A DNA stretch of 64,000 nt from Nevskia sp964451925 (GCA_964451925.1 CAYVKA010000013.1:29129-93128), one strand, 5' to 3'. Positions 37,747-47,210 are shown, counted from the stretch's first letter. Made by a program: numbers and translations. The notes: a model not told the origin generated them from the sequence alone.

Positions 37747-38391
37747 CTACACGAATGGGTAGTGGTGAATCCGCACACCACTGGCCGGATGCAGCGCCAG
37801 CGCCAGCATGGCCGCCGCCACCGTTTCCGCCGCCACCGGCCGGTATGGGCTGAGCGGCCCGACGAACAGCGGAGCCAGCAGCGGCGACAGCTTTTGCGCC
37901 AGATCCTCGGCCGGGCGATGCTCCTGGCGCGCGCCGAGCAGCAGCGAGGGCCGCAGGATATGTACGGTGGCATAGCCCGACTCGGCCACGCTGCGCTCCA
38001 TGCGTGCCTTGACGCGCGAATAGAATGCCGGCGAGCGCAGCGAGGCGCCGACGGCGGAAACCACCAGGAACTGCCTGGCGCCGGCAGCGCGAGCGGCGCG
38101 GGCCAGATCGACCACCATGTGATAGTCGACGCGCTCCAGGCCGGCCTGGCCGCCGGCCTTGGCGGTGGTGGTGCCGAGGCAGCAGAAAACGTCATCGACC
38201 GCCAGTTGGGCGCTGACGGCGCCGAAGTGCTCGAAGTCGCTGGTTGGGTTGACCAGCTTGGCATGGGTCAGCGGCAGCGGCCGGCGCGTCAGCGCCACCA
38301 CGCGCTGGTAATCGGGGCTATCCAGCAGCTGTTGCAGCAGCAGGCTGCCGATGAGGCCGGTGCTGCCGGCGATGAGGGCGGTGCGGGCCAT
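37747..38391 (-). CDS. NAD(P)H-binding Rossmann protein (HTATIP2/YraR-like)
   Basis: A 214-residue atypical SDR with the N-terminal AGSTGLIGSLLLQQLL glycine motif, the CCLGTT segment common in the HTATIP2/YraR group and the YSRVKARMERSV region in place of the classical YxxxK. It is cytosolic. Such proteins bind NADPH, and some act as oxidoreductases, but substrates are undefined. It is upstream of, and probably co-transcribed with, the antiporter. Confidence 0.85.
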   Translation of the reverse strand: MARTALIAGSTGLIGSLLLQQLLDSPDYQRVVALTRRPLPLTHAKLVNPTSDFEHFGAVSAQLAVDDVFCCLGTTTAKAGGQAGLERVDYHMVVDLARAARAAGARQFLVVSAVGASLRSPAFYSRVKARMERSVAESGYATVHILRPSLLLGARQEHRPAEDLAQKLSPLLAPLFVGPLSPYRPVAAETVAAAMLALALHPASGVRIHHYPFV

Positions 38392-38501
38392 GCGAGGCGG
38401 GATTTTGGGGGGATGGGTCAGAGTGTAACGGAGTGATCCGGACGGTGCGCTGCGGGCTTGCGCTAGACTTTGCGCCAAATCCCCACGCACATTCCGTTCC
38501 T

Positions 38502-38951
38502 ATGGCCATCTGGAAACAAGCCGTGCCGATCGGTCCGCTGACCGACCAGCGCTTCCCCGTCCCCGCCACCATCGGCGAGCACCTGGGGCTGCGCGTGACC
38601 GAGATCGGCGAGGACTTCCTGCGCGGCACCATGCCGGTGGACCAGCGCACCAAGCAGCCGTACGGGCGCCTGCACGGCGGTGCCTCCTGCGTGCTCGCCG
38701 AGGAGCTGGGCAGCATCGCCGCCAGCCTGTGCACCGATCCCACGCAGGTATTCACCGTGGGGCTGGACATCAACGCCAACCACATCCGCGCCGCGACGCA
38801 GGGCATCGTCACCGGCACTGCGCGGCCGCTGCACATCGGTCACGCCACGCAGGTGTGGGAAATCCGCATCGAGGACGAGCAGCAGCGGCTGGTGTGCATC
38901 TCGCGCCTGACCATGGCGGTGGTCAAGCTGGGCGAAGGCAGGAAGGCATGA
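38502..38951 (+). CDS. Hotdog-fold acyl-CoA thioesterase (PaaI/YdiI-like)
   Basis: A 149-residue hotdog thioesterase. The active-site region RLHGGASCVLAEELGSIA includes the catalytic Glu of the YdiI/MenI type. The GLDINANHIRAA strand and the C-terminal RLVCISRLTMAV strand are typical. The family hydrolyses aromatic or acyl-CoA thioesters; MenI acts on DHNA-CoA in menaquinone synthesis, but no men genes are here. A HIT gene follows 67 bp later. Confidence 0.88.
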   Translation: MAIWKQAVPIGPLTDQRFPVPATIGEHLGLRVTEIGEDFLRGTMPVDQRTKQPYGRLHGGASCVLAEELGSIAASLCTDPTQVFTVGLDINANHIRAATQGIVTGTARPLHIGHATQVWEIRIEDEQQRLVCISRLTMAVVKLGEGRKA

Positions 38952-39018
38952 GCCGGCTGGCGACGCCGGGATGCCGAGGCCGCGCGCCGGGCCCCGCCAT
39001 GCAGCCCGCGCCGCGCAT

Positions 39019-39456
39019 ATGAGCTTCGCGCTGCACCCGCAGCTGGCCCGGGATTGCCATCGGCTGGGACATTTCGAGCTGGGTCTGCTGCTGCTGATGA
39101 ACGATGCGCAGTATCCCTGGTTCATCCTGGTGCCGAAGCGCGCCGGCCTGCGCGAGCTCTATGAGCTGGAGGAAACGGACCAGGCGCTGCTGCTGCGCGA
39201 GTCGGTGGCGCTGTCGCGCGCGCTGATGGCGGCGTTCAGGGGCGACAAGCTCAACCTGGCGGCGCTGGGCAACATGGTGCCGCAGCTGCACCTGCACCAT
39301 ATCGTGCGCCATGCCGGCGATGCGGCCTGGCCGGCGCCGGTGTGGGGACGGCATCCGCCGCAGCCGTATACGCCGGAGGGGCTGCAACAACGGCTCGCCG
39401 CACTGCGCCCGCATCTGCCCAAAGGCTTCCACCAGGCATACGCCGCGCCCGCCTGA
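39019..39456 (+). CDS. HIT-domain protein
   Basis: A 145-residue histidine-triad hydrolase/transferase-like protein. The triad region is GNMVPQLHLHHIVRH and is followed by the conserved DAAWPAPVWG. This HIT subgroup is common in proteobacteria but lacks a proven substrate; nucleoside phosphoramidates are plausible. The ATG at 39019 gives the family start, and an in-frame upstream start at 38971 would add a low-complexity tail. Confidence 0.88.
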   Translation: MSFALHPQLARDCHRLGHFELGLLLLMNDAQYPWFILVPKRAGLRELYELEETDQALLLRESVALSRALMAAFRGDKLNLAALGNMVPQLHLHHIVRHAGDAAWPAPVWGRHPPQPYTPEGLQQRLAALRPHLPKGFHQAYAAPA

Positions 39457-39537
39457 GCCTGTGTCGCCACGGCCAGTCAGCCGGCGCGCGGCAGCTCCTA
39501 TACTGCGGCGCGTATCCGATCCTTCCGCGGGGCCACC

Positions 39538-40359
39538 ATGCAGAGCGTAGCCGGCAAGAAAGTACTGATCACTGGCGCGGCCATGGGCATGGGCAGGATC
39601 TACGCCCAGCTGGCGGTGCAGGAGGGCGCCGCGGCGGTGATGCTGTGGGACATCAACCAGGCCGAGCTGGAAAAGACCGCCGCCGAGCTGCGCGAGGCGG
39701 GCGGGCAGGTGCACGCCTACGTGGTGGACGTGTCGAGCCTGGAAGCGATCGGCGCGGCGGCGGCGCGGGTGCGCGCGGAGGTGGGCGATCCGGACATCCT
39801 GTTCAACAATGCCGGCGTGATCCGCGGCAAGAATTTCTGGGAGCACGACCCGGTCAAGGACATCGCCTTCACCATGTCGATCAACGCCATGGCGCCGATG
39901 TACATCGCGCGCGAGTTCCTGCCGGCGATGATCGCGCGCAGCGGCAGCGAGCAGCGGCTGGTCAACATCGCCTCGGCCGCCGGGCTGATCTCCAACCCGC
40001 GCATGAGCGTGTACTGCGCCAGCAAGTGGAGCTGCACCGGCTGGAGCGATTCGGTGCGCCTGGAACTGGAGCAGGCCGGGCACCGCCACGTGCGGGTCAC
40101 CACGGTCAACCCCACCTACATCTCGACCGGCATGTTCGAGGGCGCCAAGCCGATGCTGCTGACCCCGATCATGACCCCACAGTACGTCACCAGCCGGGTG
40201 TGGAAGGCGATGAAGTCGGGCCGGCCGCGCCTGATTCTGCCCTGGACGGTGCACATCTCCAGCGCGCTGAAGGGCCTGCTGCCGCTGCGCCTGTTCGACT
40301 GGGTGGCGCGCCATGTGTTCGGCGTCTACGGCACCATGGACAACTTCAAGGGCCACTAG
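39538..40359 (+). CDS. Short-chain dehydrogenase/reductase, likely lipid-related
   Basis: A 273-residue classical SDR. The cofactor motif TGAAMGMGR is followed by NNAGVIRGK, a Ser in NIASAAGLISNP and YCASK (Tyr and Lys catalytic). A C-terminal amphipathic segment after residue 230 (ALKGLLPLRLFDWVARHVFG) resembles membrane-associated retinol/lipid SDRs. It precedes the fatty acyl-CoA reductase gene by 219 bp on the same strand; shared lipid chemistry is inferred from position. Confidence 0.87.
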   Translation: MQSVAGKKVLITGAAMGMGRIYAQLAVQEGAAAVMLWDINQAELEKTAAELREAGGQVHAYVVDVSSLEAIGAAAARVRAEVGDPDILFNNAGVIRGKNFWEHDPVKDIAFTMSINAMAPMYIAREFLPAMIARSGSEQRLVNIASAAGLISNPRMSVYCASKWSCTGWSDSVRLELEQAGHRHVRVTTVNPTYISTGMFEGAKPMLLTPIMTPQYVTSRVWKAMKSGRPRLILPWTVHISSALKGLLPLRLFDWVARHVFGVYGTMDNFKGH

Positions 40360-40578
40360 CCACGGCGTCGGGCATGGCGCTGTAGGCCGTGGTGCCTGAA
40401 GCCGGTACTGTTGCCGCGGCAAGCAACGCCGCGGGCTCCCGGCTGCGCAAATTACCCGCCGGCCAGCGGCTGCGTTTTTACGCGGATATGCTAGTTTGTC
40501 GGGGCGAGATAGGGTTGCCGGTCAAGCCCGGCAGAGCTTGACACATTCCAAGAAAGTACAGGCCTAGGAGCACAGCAA

Positions 40579-42573
40579 ATGAATTACTTCGTCACCGGCG
40601 CTACCGGCTTCATCGGGCGCTTCCTGGTCGATCGGCTGGCGGCGCGGGAGGACGCCAAGGTCTACATCCTGGTGCGCGAGTCTTCGCAGGAGAAATTCGA
40701 CGCGCTGGTCGAGCGCGTCGGCGAACACGGCGACAGGCTGATCCCGGTGTTCGGCGACATCACCGCCCCCGGGCTGGTCGACCCGGCCGAGGCGAAGAAG
40801 CTCAAGGGCAAGATCGACCACGTGTTCCACCTGGCCGCCGTCTATGACATGAACATGGACGACGCCACCGCCGACCGCGTCAACACCGAGGGCACGCGCA
40901 ACGTCGTCGAGTTCGTCAACGAGCTGGGCGGCAAGGTCCGGCTGCACCACATGAGCTCGGTGGCGGTGGCCGGCGGCGACTATGTCGGCAAGTTCACCGA
41001 AGACATGTTCGACGAAGGGCAGCCGGTCAAGCACCCCTATTTCCGCACCAAGTTCCAGGCCGAGAAGATCGTGCGCGAGGAGTCCAAAGTGCCGTTCCGC
41101 ATCTACCGCCCGGGCGCGGTGGTCGGCTCCTCGCAGACCGGCGAGATCGACAAGATCGACGGCCCCTACTACTTCTTCAAGGCGATCCAGAAGATCAGCT
41201 ACCGCCTGCCCAAGTGGGTGCCGCTGCTCGGCATCGAGGGCGGCCGCGTGCCGATCGTGCCGGTGGACTACGTCTCCGCCGCGATGGAGGCCATCGCCCA
41301 CAAGGACGGGCTCGATGGTGAATGCTTCTGCCTGATCCAGTCGCATTCGCCCACCGTGGGCGAGATGCTCGGCGCCTTCCTCGCCGCGGCGCACGGCCCG
41401 GAGTTCGCCAAGAAGCTGGAAGTGCCGGCGCTGCCGGGCGCGTTGCGCAACATCACCGGGCGCATCGGCGATGCGGTGCCGGAGTCGTTCAAGAAGCAGC
41501 TGTCCAAGACCATCGGCGTGCCGATCTCGGTGCTGGGCTACGCCACCAGCCGCACCGTGTTCGACGACAAGAACGCGCGCGCCGCGCTGCGCGGCACGCA
41601 CATCAAGTGCCCGGACATCACCGACTACGCCCCGGTGCTGTGGAACTACTGGGACCAGTACCTCAACCTGGACTACAAGGCCTCGCCCAAGCTGGTGCGG
41701 CGCCTGGCCGGCAAGGTGGTGCTGATCACCGGCGCCTCCTCCGGCATCGGCTTCACCACCGCCAAGAAGCTGGCCGCGGCCGGCGCCAAGGTGGTGCTGG
41801 TGGCGCGCACCCGGGAAAAGCTGGAAGAGACGCAGAAGATCATCGAGACCATCGGCGGCGAAGCCTTCGTCTATCCCTGCGACCTCAACGATCTCAAGGC
41901 GATCGACGAGATGGCCGCGGCGGTGCTGAAGGACTTCGGCCATGTCGACGTGCTGATCAACAATGCCGGCCGCTCGATCCGCCGCGCGGTGGCGGAGTCT
42001 TACGATCGCTTCCATGATTTCGAGCGCACCATGCAGCTCAACTACTTCGGCTCGGTGCGGCTGATCATGGCCTTGCTGCCGAGCATGCTGCACCGCAAGA
42101 GCGGCCACATCATCAACATCAGCTCGATCGGCGTGCTGGCCAACGCGGCGCGCTTCTCCGCCTACGTCGCCAGCAAGGCGGCGCTGGACGCGTTCACCCG
42201 CTGCCTGTCGGCCGAGATCAAGGCCAAGAACATCCACACCACGGCGATCTACATGCCGCTGGTGCGCACGCCGATGATCGCGCCGACCAAGATCTACAGC
42301 TACATCCCCACCTGGTCGCCGGACGACGCCGCCGACACGGTGATCAAGGCCATCCTGGAGCGGCCGAAGAGCGTCGCCACCACGCTCGGCACCGCGGCTT
42401 CGGTCAGCTATGCGCTATGGCCCAAGGTCAACGACTACATCCTGTCCAAGGGCTTCCAGCTGTTCCCGTCCTCCTCCGCCGCCAAGGGTGCCAGGGACAA
42501 GGACGCGCCGACGCCCAAGCCGACGCTGGAACAGGTGGTGTTCGCCAACGTGTTCAAGGGAGAGCACTGGTAG
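40579..42573 (+). CDS. Two-domain alcohol-forming fatty acyl-CoA reductase
   Basis: A 664-residue fusion. The N-terminal extended SDR domain has GATGFIGR (NADPH motif), HHMSSVAVAGG and the Tyr154/Lys158 pair in YFRTK. The C-terminal classical SDR domain has TGASSGIGF near residue 386, NNAGRSIRRAV, ISSIGVLANAARFSAY and Tyr529/Lys533. Sequence, order and the C-terminal VVFANVFKGEHW tail match, from memory, the Marinobacter fatty acyl-CoA reductase that makes fatty alcohols for wax esters. The N-domain should reduce acyl-CoA to aldehyde and the C-domain aldehyde to alcohol. AGGAG lies eight bases before the ATG. A strong terminator follows. Confidence 0.9.
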   Translation: MNYFVTGATGFIGRFLVDRLAAREDAKVYILVRESSQEKFDALVERVGEHGDRLIPVFGDITAPGLVDPAEAKKLKGKIDHVFHLAAVYDMNMDDATADRVNTEGTRNVVEFVNELGGKVRLHHMSSVAVAGGDYVGKFTEDMFDEGQPVKHPYFRTKFQAEKIVREESKVPFRIYRPGAVVGSSQTGEIDKIDGPYYFFKAIQKISYRLPKWVPLLGIEGGRVPIVPVDYVSAAMEAIAHKDGLDGECFCLIQSHSPTVGEMLGAFLAAAHGPEFAKKLEVPALPGALRNITGRIGDAVPESFKKQLSKTIGVPISVLGYATSRTVFDDKNARAALRGTHIKCPDITDYAPVLWNYWDQYLNLDYKASPKLVRRLAGKVVLITGASSGIGFTTAKKLAAAGAKVVLVARTREKLEETQKIIETIGGEAFVYPCDLNDLKAIDEMAAAVLKDFGHVDVLINNAGRSIRRAVAESYDRFHDFERTMQLNYFGSVRLIMALLPSMLHRKSGHIINISSIGVLANAARFSAYVASKAALDAFTRCLSAEIKAKNIHTTAIYMPLVRTPMIAPTKIYSYIPTWSPDDAADTVIKAILERPKSVATTLGTAASVSYALWPKVNDYILSKGFQLFPSSSAAKGARDKDAPTPKPTLEQVVFANVFKGEHW

Positions 42574-42641
42574 GGACAATGGACATCCTTGTCCAACAGA
42601 CCGGACCCCCCTGTCCGGACTGTTGAAACAAGCAGGCAGCA

Positions 42642-42671
42642 AAAAGGGCCGATCGCAAGATCGGCCCTTTT
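42642..42671. terminator. Bidirectional terminator
   Basis: AAAAGGGCCGATC pairs perfectly with GATCGGCCCTTTT across a GCAA tetraloop. It separates the convergent acyl-CoA reductase and esterase genes and should stop transcription from both sides. Confidence 0.94.
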
Positions 42672-42699
42672 GTTTGCAGCCGCCGCAAGCCGCTGCAGG

Positions 42700-43857
42700 C
42701 TATGGCAGCGAGTACGGCGTCAGGAACTGCCACAGCGCGATGGTGGCGTCGAGGTTCTGGCTGGTCCGGCCGAGGAACGCGGTGTAGGCGCCATCGGGCG
42801 AGCCCGGCCAGGTGTGGCCACCGCCGTTGACGGTGTAGAGCGACACCGCGGCGTCCGCCGGGCACTGGGTAAAGCGGGTCAAGGCCACGGTGGTGCCGTC
42901 CTTGACCTGCTGCGGCAAAACGGTGGTCTGCACCTGCGTCGCCGGGCAGCCGTTCTTCACCGCCCAGAAGGCGGTGGCGGCCGCGGCGGACTGCACCGTC
43001 GGCTCGCCCTTGTACGGCACCACCACGTCGGAAGTGCCATCGATGAAGGCCACCGGCATGGCGTGCGTCGGCGCGCACTCGGCGGCGGTGGCCAGGGAGT
43101 CGCGCAGGGTTGCCGCCACGGCGACGAACCCGGCAATCTTCGACGACAACTGGCAGGCCAGGCGCTCGGCCATGAAGCCGCCGGCGGAATAGCCGGCGGC
43201 GTAGACGCGGCTGCCGTCGATGCCGTAGCTGCCGACCGCCACATCGATCAGGGCCGAGATGAAGCCGACATCGTCAACCTTGCTGCCCGAGGACGGGTTT
43301 TCGTTCCAGGTGTTGTTTTCCCCCTGCGGCAGGAACACCCAGACGCCATAGTCCTGCGCCAGCCGGCCGGCGCGGCTCAGGTTGGCCATGGTCTGCGCGT
43401 TGATGCCGTGGGCGTGCATCAGGATCAGGGCGGGGGCGTTCTGCGTTGCCGGCTCCGGCCGCACCACGGTATAGGTCCGTTTCACGCCCTGGTAAGTGAG
43501 GCTGGCGCTGAAACTGGTGGTGCCCGCGGTCGCGGCCAGATAGTTCGGGCTGGCCTGGGTCAGGACCAGGCCAAAGCTGTCGAGCGTCTGCTGCAGGGCG
43601 CCGCCCAGGACCCCACCGGACTGGGCGAAAATGCCGCCCAGGGCCGCCTGGGTCTGCGCCTCGATCTTCTGTATCGCCGCCTGGGTCTGCTGGGAGGACT
43701 GCCGCAGCGCCGCCAGCGCCTGGGCCAGAGCCTGGGCCAGACCGCCGCCGCTTCCGGCCTGCGCCACCGGCACCGCGATCATCGCAGCCACTGCCAAAGC
43801 CACTCCGGCACGCCGCGCGATACCCCAAGATTTGCGTTCAACCGATTGAATCGTCAT
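42700..43857 (-). CDS. Secreted PHB depolymerase/feruloyl-esterase family hydrolase
   Basis: A 385-residue secreted alpha/beta hydrolase (LpqC/PHB depolymerase type). A signal peptide ends near VAQAG. A Gln/Ala-rich helical region of about 45 residues follows (LAQALAQALAALRQ onward) and probably forms a coiled coil. The catalytic domain has the LMHAHG oxyanion strand, the nucleophile in AAGYSAGGF, the Asp in IDGTSD and the His in GGGHTWPG. It hydrolyses esters outside the cytoplasm. The substrate could be polyhydroxybutyrate oligomers or aromatic esters. It is not obviously part of an operon. Confidence 0.88.
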   Translation of the reverse strand: MTIQSVERKSWGIARRAGVALAVAAMIAVPVAQAGSGGGLAQALAQALAALRQSSQQTQAAIQKIEAQTQAALGGIFAQSGGVLGGALQQTLDSFGLVLTQASPNYLAATAGTTSFSASLTYQGVKRTYTVVRPEPATQNAPALILMHAHGINAQTMANLSRAGRLAQDYGVWVFLPQGENNTWNENPSSGSKVDDVGFISALIDVAVGSYGIDGSRVYAAGYSAGGFMAERLACQLSSKIAGFVAVAATLRDSLATAAECAPTHAMPVAFIDGTSDVVVPYKGEPTVQSAAAATAFWAVKNGCPATQVQTTVLPQQVKDGTTVALTRFTQCPADAAVSLYTVNGGGHTWPGSPDGAYTAFLGRTSQNLDATIALWQFLTPYSLP

Positions 43858-44092
43858 AAAAATTACCCTGAGTGCGGATCATGGTCCGCTTGATTTGCCG
43901 CATATTACTTGAAGTTATGACGCAAGATGCGCACCAGCACACAAAGCGCGGTTTGACGCGAATTGCCGCGCGATGCCTGTCACAAAGCGCCTGCATTCCA
44001 CCCAAAAATGTCAGCCGCGGCCGCCGCAGCGGCCCACTTGGGGGTCAACAACCCCTAGACTAGGATCTGACCCGGCACCCCGCGGAGTCCGC

Positions 44093-44458
44093 ATGAGCGA
44101 CAGCACCCTCACCCAATCGGCCGAGCCCAGCGAAGGCGAGCGCAACACGCTGCTGATCGCCTATGTGCTGTACGGCGTCACCCCCTTCACCGGCGGCCTC
44201 GCCGCGGTGGCCGCGGTCATCATCAACCACCTTAAGGTCAACGACACCGGCAATGAATTGCTGCGCAGCCATCACCGCTGGCTGCTGCGCACCTTCTGGT
44301 TCAGCCTGCTGTGGACGGCGCTATCGAGCGTGCTGATGTTCACCATCGTGCTGATCCCGGTGGCCTGGCTCGGCTATACCGCCACCGGCGTCTGGTACAT
44401 CTACCGGGTGGTGCGCGGCGCGATTGCCTTCTCCGAGCGCCGGCCGCTGCCAGTGTAA
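44093..44458 (+). CDS. DUF4870-like membrane protein
   Basis: A 121-residue protein. A short polar N-terminus (about 18 residues) is followed by three to four membrane helices. The loop between them carries the family pattern NHLKVNDTGNELLRSHHRW and ends in WYIYRVVRGAIAFSERRPL. Function unknown. It stands alone between the esterase and aroG. Confidence 0.8.
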   Translation: MSDSTLTQSAEPSEGERNTLLIAYVLYGVTPFTGGLAAVAAVIINHLKVNDTGNELLRSHHRWLLRTFWFSLLWTALSSVLMFTIVLIPVAWLGYTATGVWYIYRVVRGAIAFSERRPLPV

Positions 44459-44543
44459 AGGCCTGCAGGTCGGTTCAAGGGCGCGCAGCGCCCGGAACCG
44501 GCTTGCGGCGGCACTTGCGCGGGCCCGGCGGCCCGGCTCGACT

Positions 44544-45617
44544 TCAGGCCGACTTGGCCAGCCGCGCCTGCCGCTGCGCCACGCTGCCGGCGAGGCCGCG
44601 CAGCAGGTCGATGGTGTCGTCCCAGTGGATGCAGGCGTCGGTGATGCTCTGGCCGTAGACCATCTGCTCGCGCGGGCCGATTTCCTGCCGCCCTTCGACC
44701 AGGTGGCTCTCCACCATGACGCCGATGATGCGGCGGTCGCCGCCGGCGATCTGGTGGCCGACGTCCTGCGCCACCGCCAGCTGCCGCTTGTGCTGCTTCT
44801 GGCTGTTGGCGTGGCTGAAGTCGATCATTACCTGGGGCTGCACCCCGGCCTTGCTCAGGGCGGCGCAGGCGGCTTCGACCGCCTTGGCGTCGTAGTTGGT
44901 GCCGGTGCTGCCGCCGCGCAGGATGACGTGGGTGTCGGCGTTGCCGCGGGTTTCGAAGATGGCGGTCTCGCCGGTGCGGGTCAGCGACAGGAAGCGGTGC
45001 GGGTTGCGCGCCGACTGCACCGCGTCCACCGCCACCTTGACGCTGCCGTCGGTGCCGTTCTTGAAGCCCACCGGGCAGGACAGGCCGCTGGCCATTTCGC
45101 GGTGCAGCTGCGATTCGGTGGTGCGCGCTCCGATGGCGCCCCAGCTGACCAGGTCGGCGATGTACTGCGGCGTAAGGATGTCGAGGAATTCGACGCCGGC
45201 GGGCATGCCGCGGTCGTTGAGGTCGAGCAGCAGTTTGCGCGCCACGCGCAGGCCGCGGTCGATGTCGTAGCTGTCGTCCAGATGGGGATCGTTGATCAGG
45301 CCTTTCCAGCCGACGGTGGTGCGCGGCTTCTCGAAGTACACGCGCATCACGATCAGCAGCTCCTTGCCCAGCTGCTCGCGCAGCGGCTTGAGCCTGGCGG
45401 CGTAGTCCAGCGCGGCCTGCGGATCGTGGATCGAACACGGACCCACGACCACCAGCAGGCGGTCGTCGCGGCCGTGCAGCAGGTGCTGGATCTCGCGGCG
45501 GGCGTTTTCGGTGGTCTGTGCGGCGATTTCCGACAGCGGCAGCTCGGCCTGCACCTGCGCGGGGGTGGAAACGGCGCGGATCGAGGCAATCCGCAGGTTT
45601 TCGGTAACGGTGGTCAT
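44544..45617 (-). CDS. aroG: 3-deoxy-7-phosphoheptulonate synthase, class I
   Basis: A 357-residue AroG/F/H-type DAHP synthase that condenses phosphoenolpyruvate and erythrose-4-phosphate at the entry to the shikimate pathway. Motifs are VVVGPCSIHDP (Cys metal ligand), MRVYFEKPRTTVGWKGLINDP, ESQLHREMASGLS, NGTDGSVKVAVDA and DFSHANSQK (His). Length is typical for the class I alpha subgroup with feedback by one aromatic amino acid. Which one cannot be told by eye. It lies far from aroKB in this window. Confidence 0.96.
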   Translation of the reverse strand: MTTVTENLRIASIRAVSTPAQVQAELPLSEIAAQTTENARREIQHLLHGRDDRLLVVVGPCSIHDPQAALDYAARLKPLREQLGKELLIVMRVYFEKPRTTVGWKGLINDPHLDDSYDIDRGLRVARKLLLDLNDRGMPAGVEFLDILTPQYIADLVSWGAIGARTTESQLHREMASGLSCPVGFKNGTDGSVKVAVDAVQSARNPHRFLSLTRTGETAIFETRGNADTHVILRGGSTGTNYDAKAVEAACAALSKAGVQPQVMIDFSHANSQKQHKRQLAVAQDVGHQIAGGDRRIIGVMVESHLVEGRQEIGPREQMVYGQSITDACIHWDDTIDLLRGLAGSVAQRQARLAKSA

Positions 45618-45694
45618 GGCTCAATAGGGTCAACGACAGCGCGCGGATGCTACCAGACCCCCCTGGGGGCTGCATCCCGCCGCGACGGCTGACA

Positions 45695-46399
45695 TTAGCC
45701 GCCGGGCAGCTCGAAAAGCAGCAGCTCAGCCGGCTTTTCGGTCGTAAGCTCAAGAATCGGCTCGTTTTCCAGCATTGCGGCATCGCCCGCGCCGAGTGCC
45801 AGCCGGTCCAGCCGGACCTGGCCGCGGGCAATGTGCAGGTAGTGGTTGCGGCCGGCCGCCAGCGACTGGCGCAGGGCCTGGCCCGGCTGCGGCCAGGCGA
45901 TGTACAGGCGCGCATCCTGGTGGATGTGCAGGGGCGCCGCGTCGCCCTGGGGACCGATGACCTGGCAGAAGCCGGCGCGCAACGCCACCGGGTCCAGCGG
46001 CTTGTGCTGGTAGCCGGGCGCCATGCCGCGCTGGCCCGGCTCGATCCAGATCTGCAGGAAATGCACCGGCTGGCTGTTGGAGTCGTTCATCTCGCTGTGC
46101 GAGATGCCGCGGCCGGCGCTCATCAGCTGCACCTCGCCCGGGCGGATCACCGAGCCGCCGCCGGTGGAGTCGCGATGGCGCAGGCCGCCCTCCAGCACGT
46201 AGGAGATGATCTCCACGTCGCTGTGGGAATGCGGCGGGAAGCCGGCGCCCGGCACCACCCGGTCCTCGTTGACGACGCGCAGCGGGCCGAAGCCGGCCCA
46301 GCGCGGATCGTGGAAATCACCGAAGGAGAAGGTGTGCCAGCTGTCGAGCCAGCCGCGTTCGGCATGGCCGCGCTGGTCGGCGAGACGGGTGGTGATCAT
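45695..46399 (-). CDS. Pirin family protein
   Basis: A 234-residue bicupin. The N-terminal cupin carries the metal ligands in PPHSHSDVEIISYVLEG and the SAGRGISHSEMN motif. The C-terminal cupin follows after the DARLYIAW segment. It resembles YhhW/YhaK pirins, some of which have quercetinase activity while others act as redox sensors. It lies between aroG and the YdfG-like SDR. Confidence 0.93.
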   Translation of the reverse strand: MITTRLADQRGHAERGWLDSWHTFSFGDFHDPRWAGFGPLRVVNEDRVVPGAGFPPHSHSDVEIISYVLEGGLRHRDSTGGGSVIRPGEVQLMSAGRGISHSEMNDSNSQPVHFLQIWIEPGQRGMAPGYQHKPLDPVALRAGFCQVIGPQGDAAPLHIHQDARLYIAWPQPGQALRQSLAAGRNHYLHIARGQVRLDRLALGAGDAAMLENEPILELTTEKPAELLLFELPGG

Positions 46400-46466
46400 G
46401 GCGCTGCCTCCAGCGTCGCTGGGCCTGGCCACATCATGGCAAGGCCGCCGGCGAATGCAAGGCGCC

Positions 46467-47210
46467 TCAGCCGCGCTTCACCGCGAACGCAGCGAAGGCC
46501 TGGCTGGTCGGCATCAGCGACACGGTGTTGATGTTGACGTGCGGCGGCCGGCTGACGATCCAGTGCACGGTGTCGGCGATGTCCTCGGCCGACAGAGGCT
46601 GCAGGCCGGCGTAGACCGCCTTGGCCTTGTCGGCGTCGCCGGCGAAGCGCACCAGCGAGAACTCGGTTTCGGCCATGCCCGGCTCGATCTCGCTGACCCG
46701 CACCCCGGTGCCGATCAGGTCGGCCTTGAGGTTGAGGCTGAACTGGCGCACGAAGGCCTTGGTGCCGCCGTAGGTGTTGCCGCCGGGATAGGGCCATTCG
46801 CCGGCCACCGAGCCGAGATTGACGACGTGGCCGCGGTTGCGCGCCACCATGCCGGGCAGCAGGGCGCGTGTGCAGTACATCAGGCCCTTGATATTGGTGT
46901 CGACCATGCGCTCCCAGTCGTCCAGATCGGTGCGGTGCGCAGGCTGCAGGCCCAGGGCCAGGCCGGCGTTGTTGACCAGCACGTCGATCTCGGCAAAATC
47001 CGCCGGCAGCGCGGCCACCGCCTGCTCCACGGCGGCGCGGTCACGCACGTCCAGCTCGATCGGCAGCAGATTGGGGCCCAGTTCCTGGCGCAAGGCCTGC
47101 AGCCGCTCGAAACGGCGGGCGGTGGCGACAACCTTGGCGCCGTCCGCGGCAAAGCGGCGCGCGATGGCGGCGCCGAAGCCGGCGGAAGCGCCGGTGACGA
47201 ATACGATCAT
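46467..47210 (-). CDS. ydfG: YdfG-like 3-hydroxy acid dehydrogenase
   Basis: A 247-residue classical SDR. TGASAGFGAAIARR binds NADP. NNAGLALGLQPA, LGSVAGEWPYPGGNTYGGTK (Ser, Tyr and Lys catalytic) and the conserved VSEIEPGMAETEFS tail closely resemble E. coli YdfG, which oxidises serine, threonine and other 3-hydroxy acids. The ATG at 47210 gives the exact family start. It follows the TetR gene by 104 bp. Confidence 0.9.
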   Translation of the reverse strand: MIVFVTGASAGFGAAIARRFAADGAKVVATARRFERLQALRQELGPNLLPIELDVRDRAAVEQAVAALPADFAEIDVLVNNAGLALGLQPAHRTDLDDWERMVDTNIKGLMYCTRALLPGMVARNRGHVVNLGSVAGEWPYPGGNTYGGTKAFVRQFSLNLKADLIGTGVRVSEIEPGMAETEFSLVRFAGDADKAKAVYAGLQPLSAEDIADTVHWIVSRPPHVNINTVSLMPTSQAFAAFAVKRG

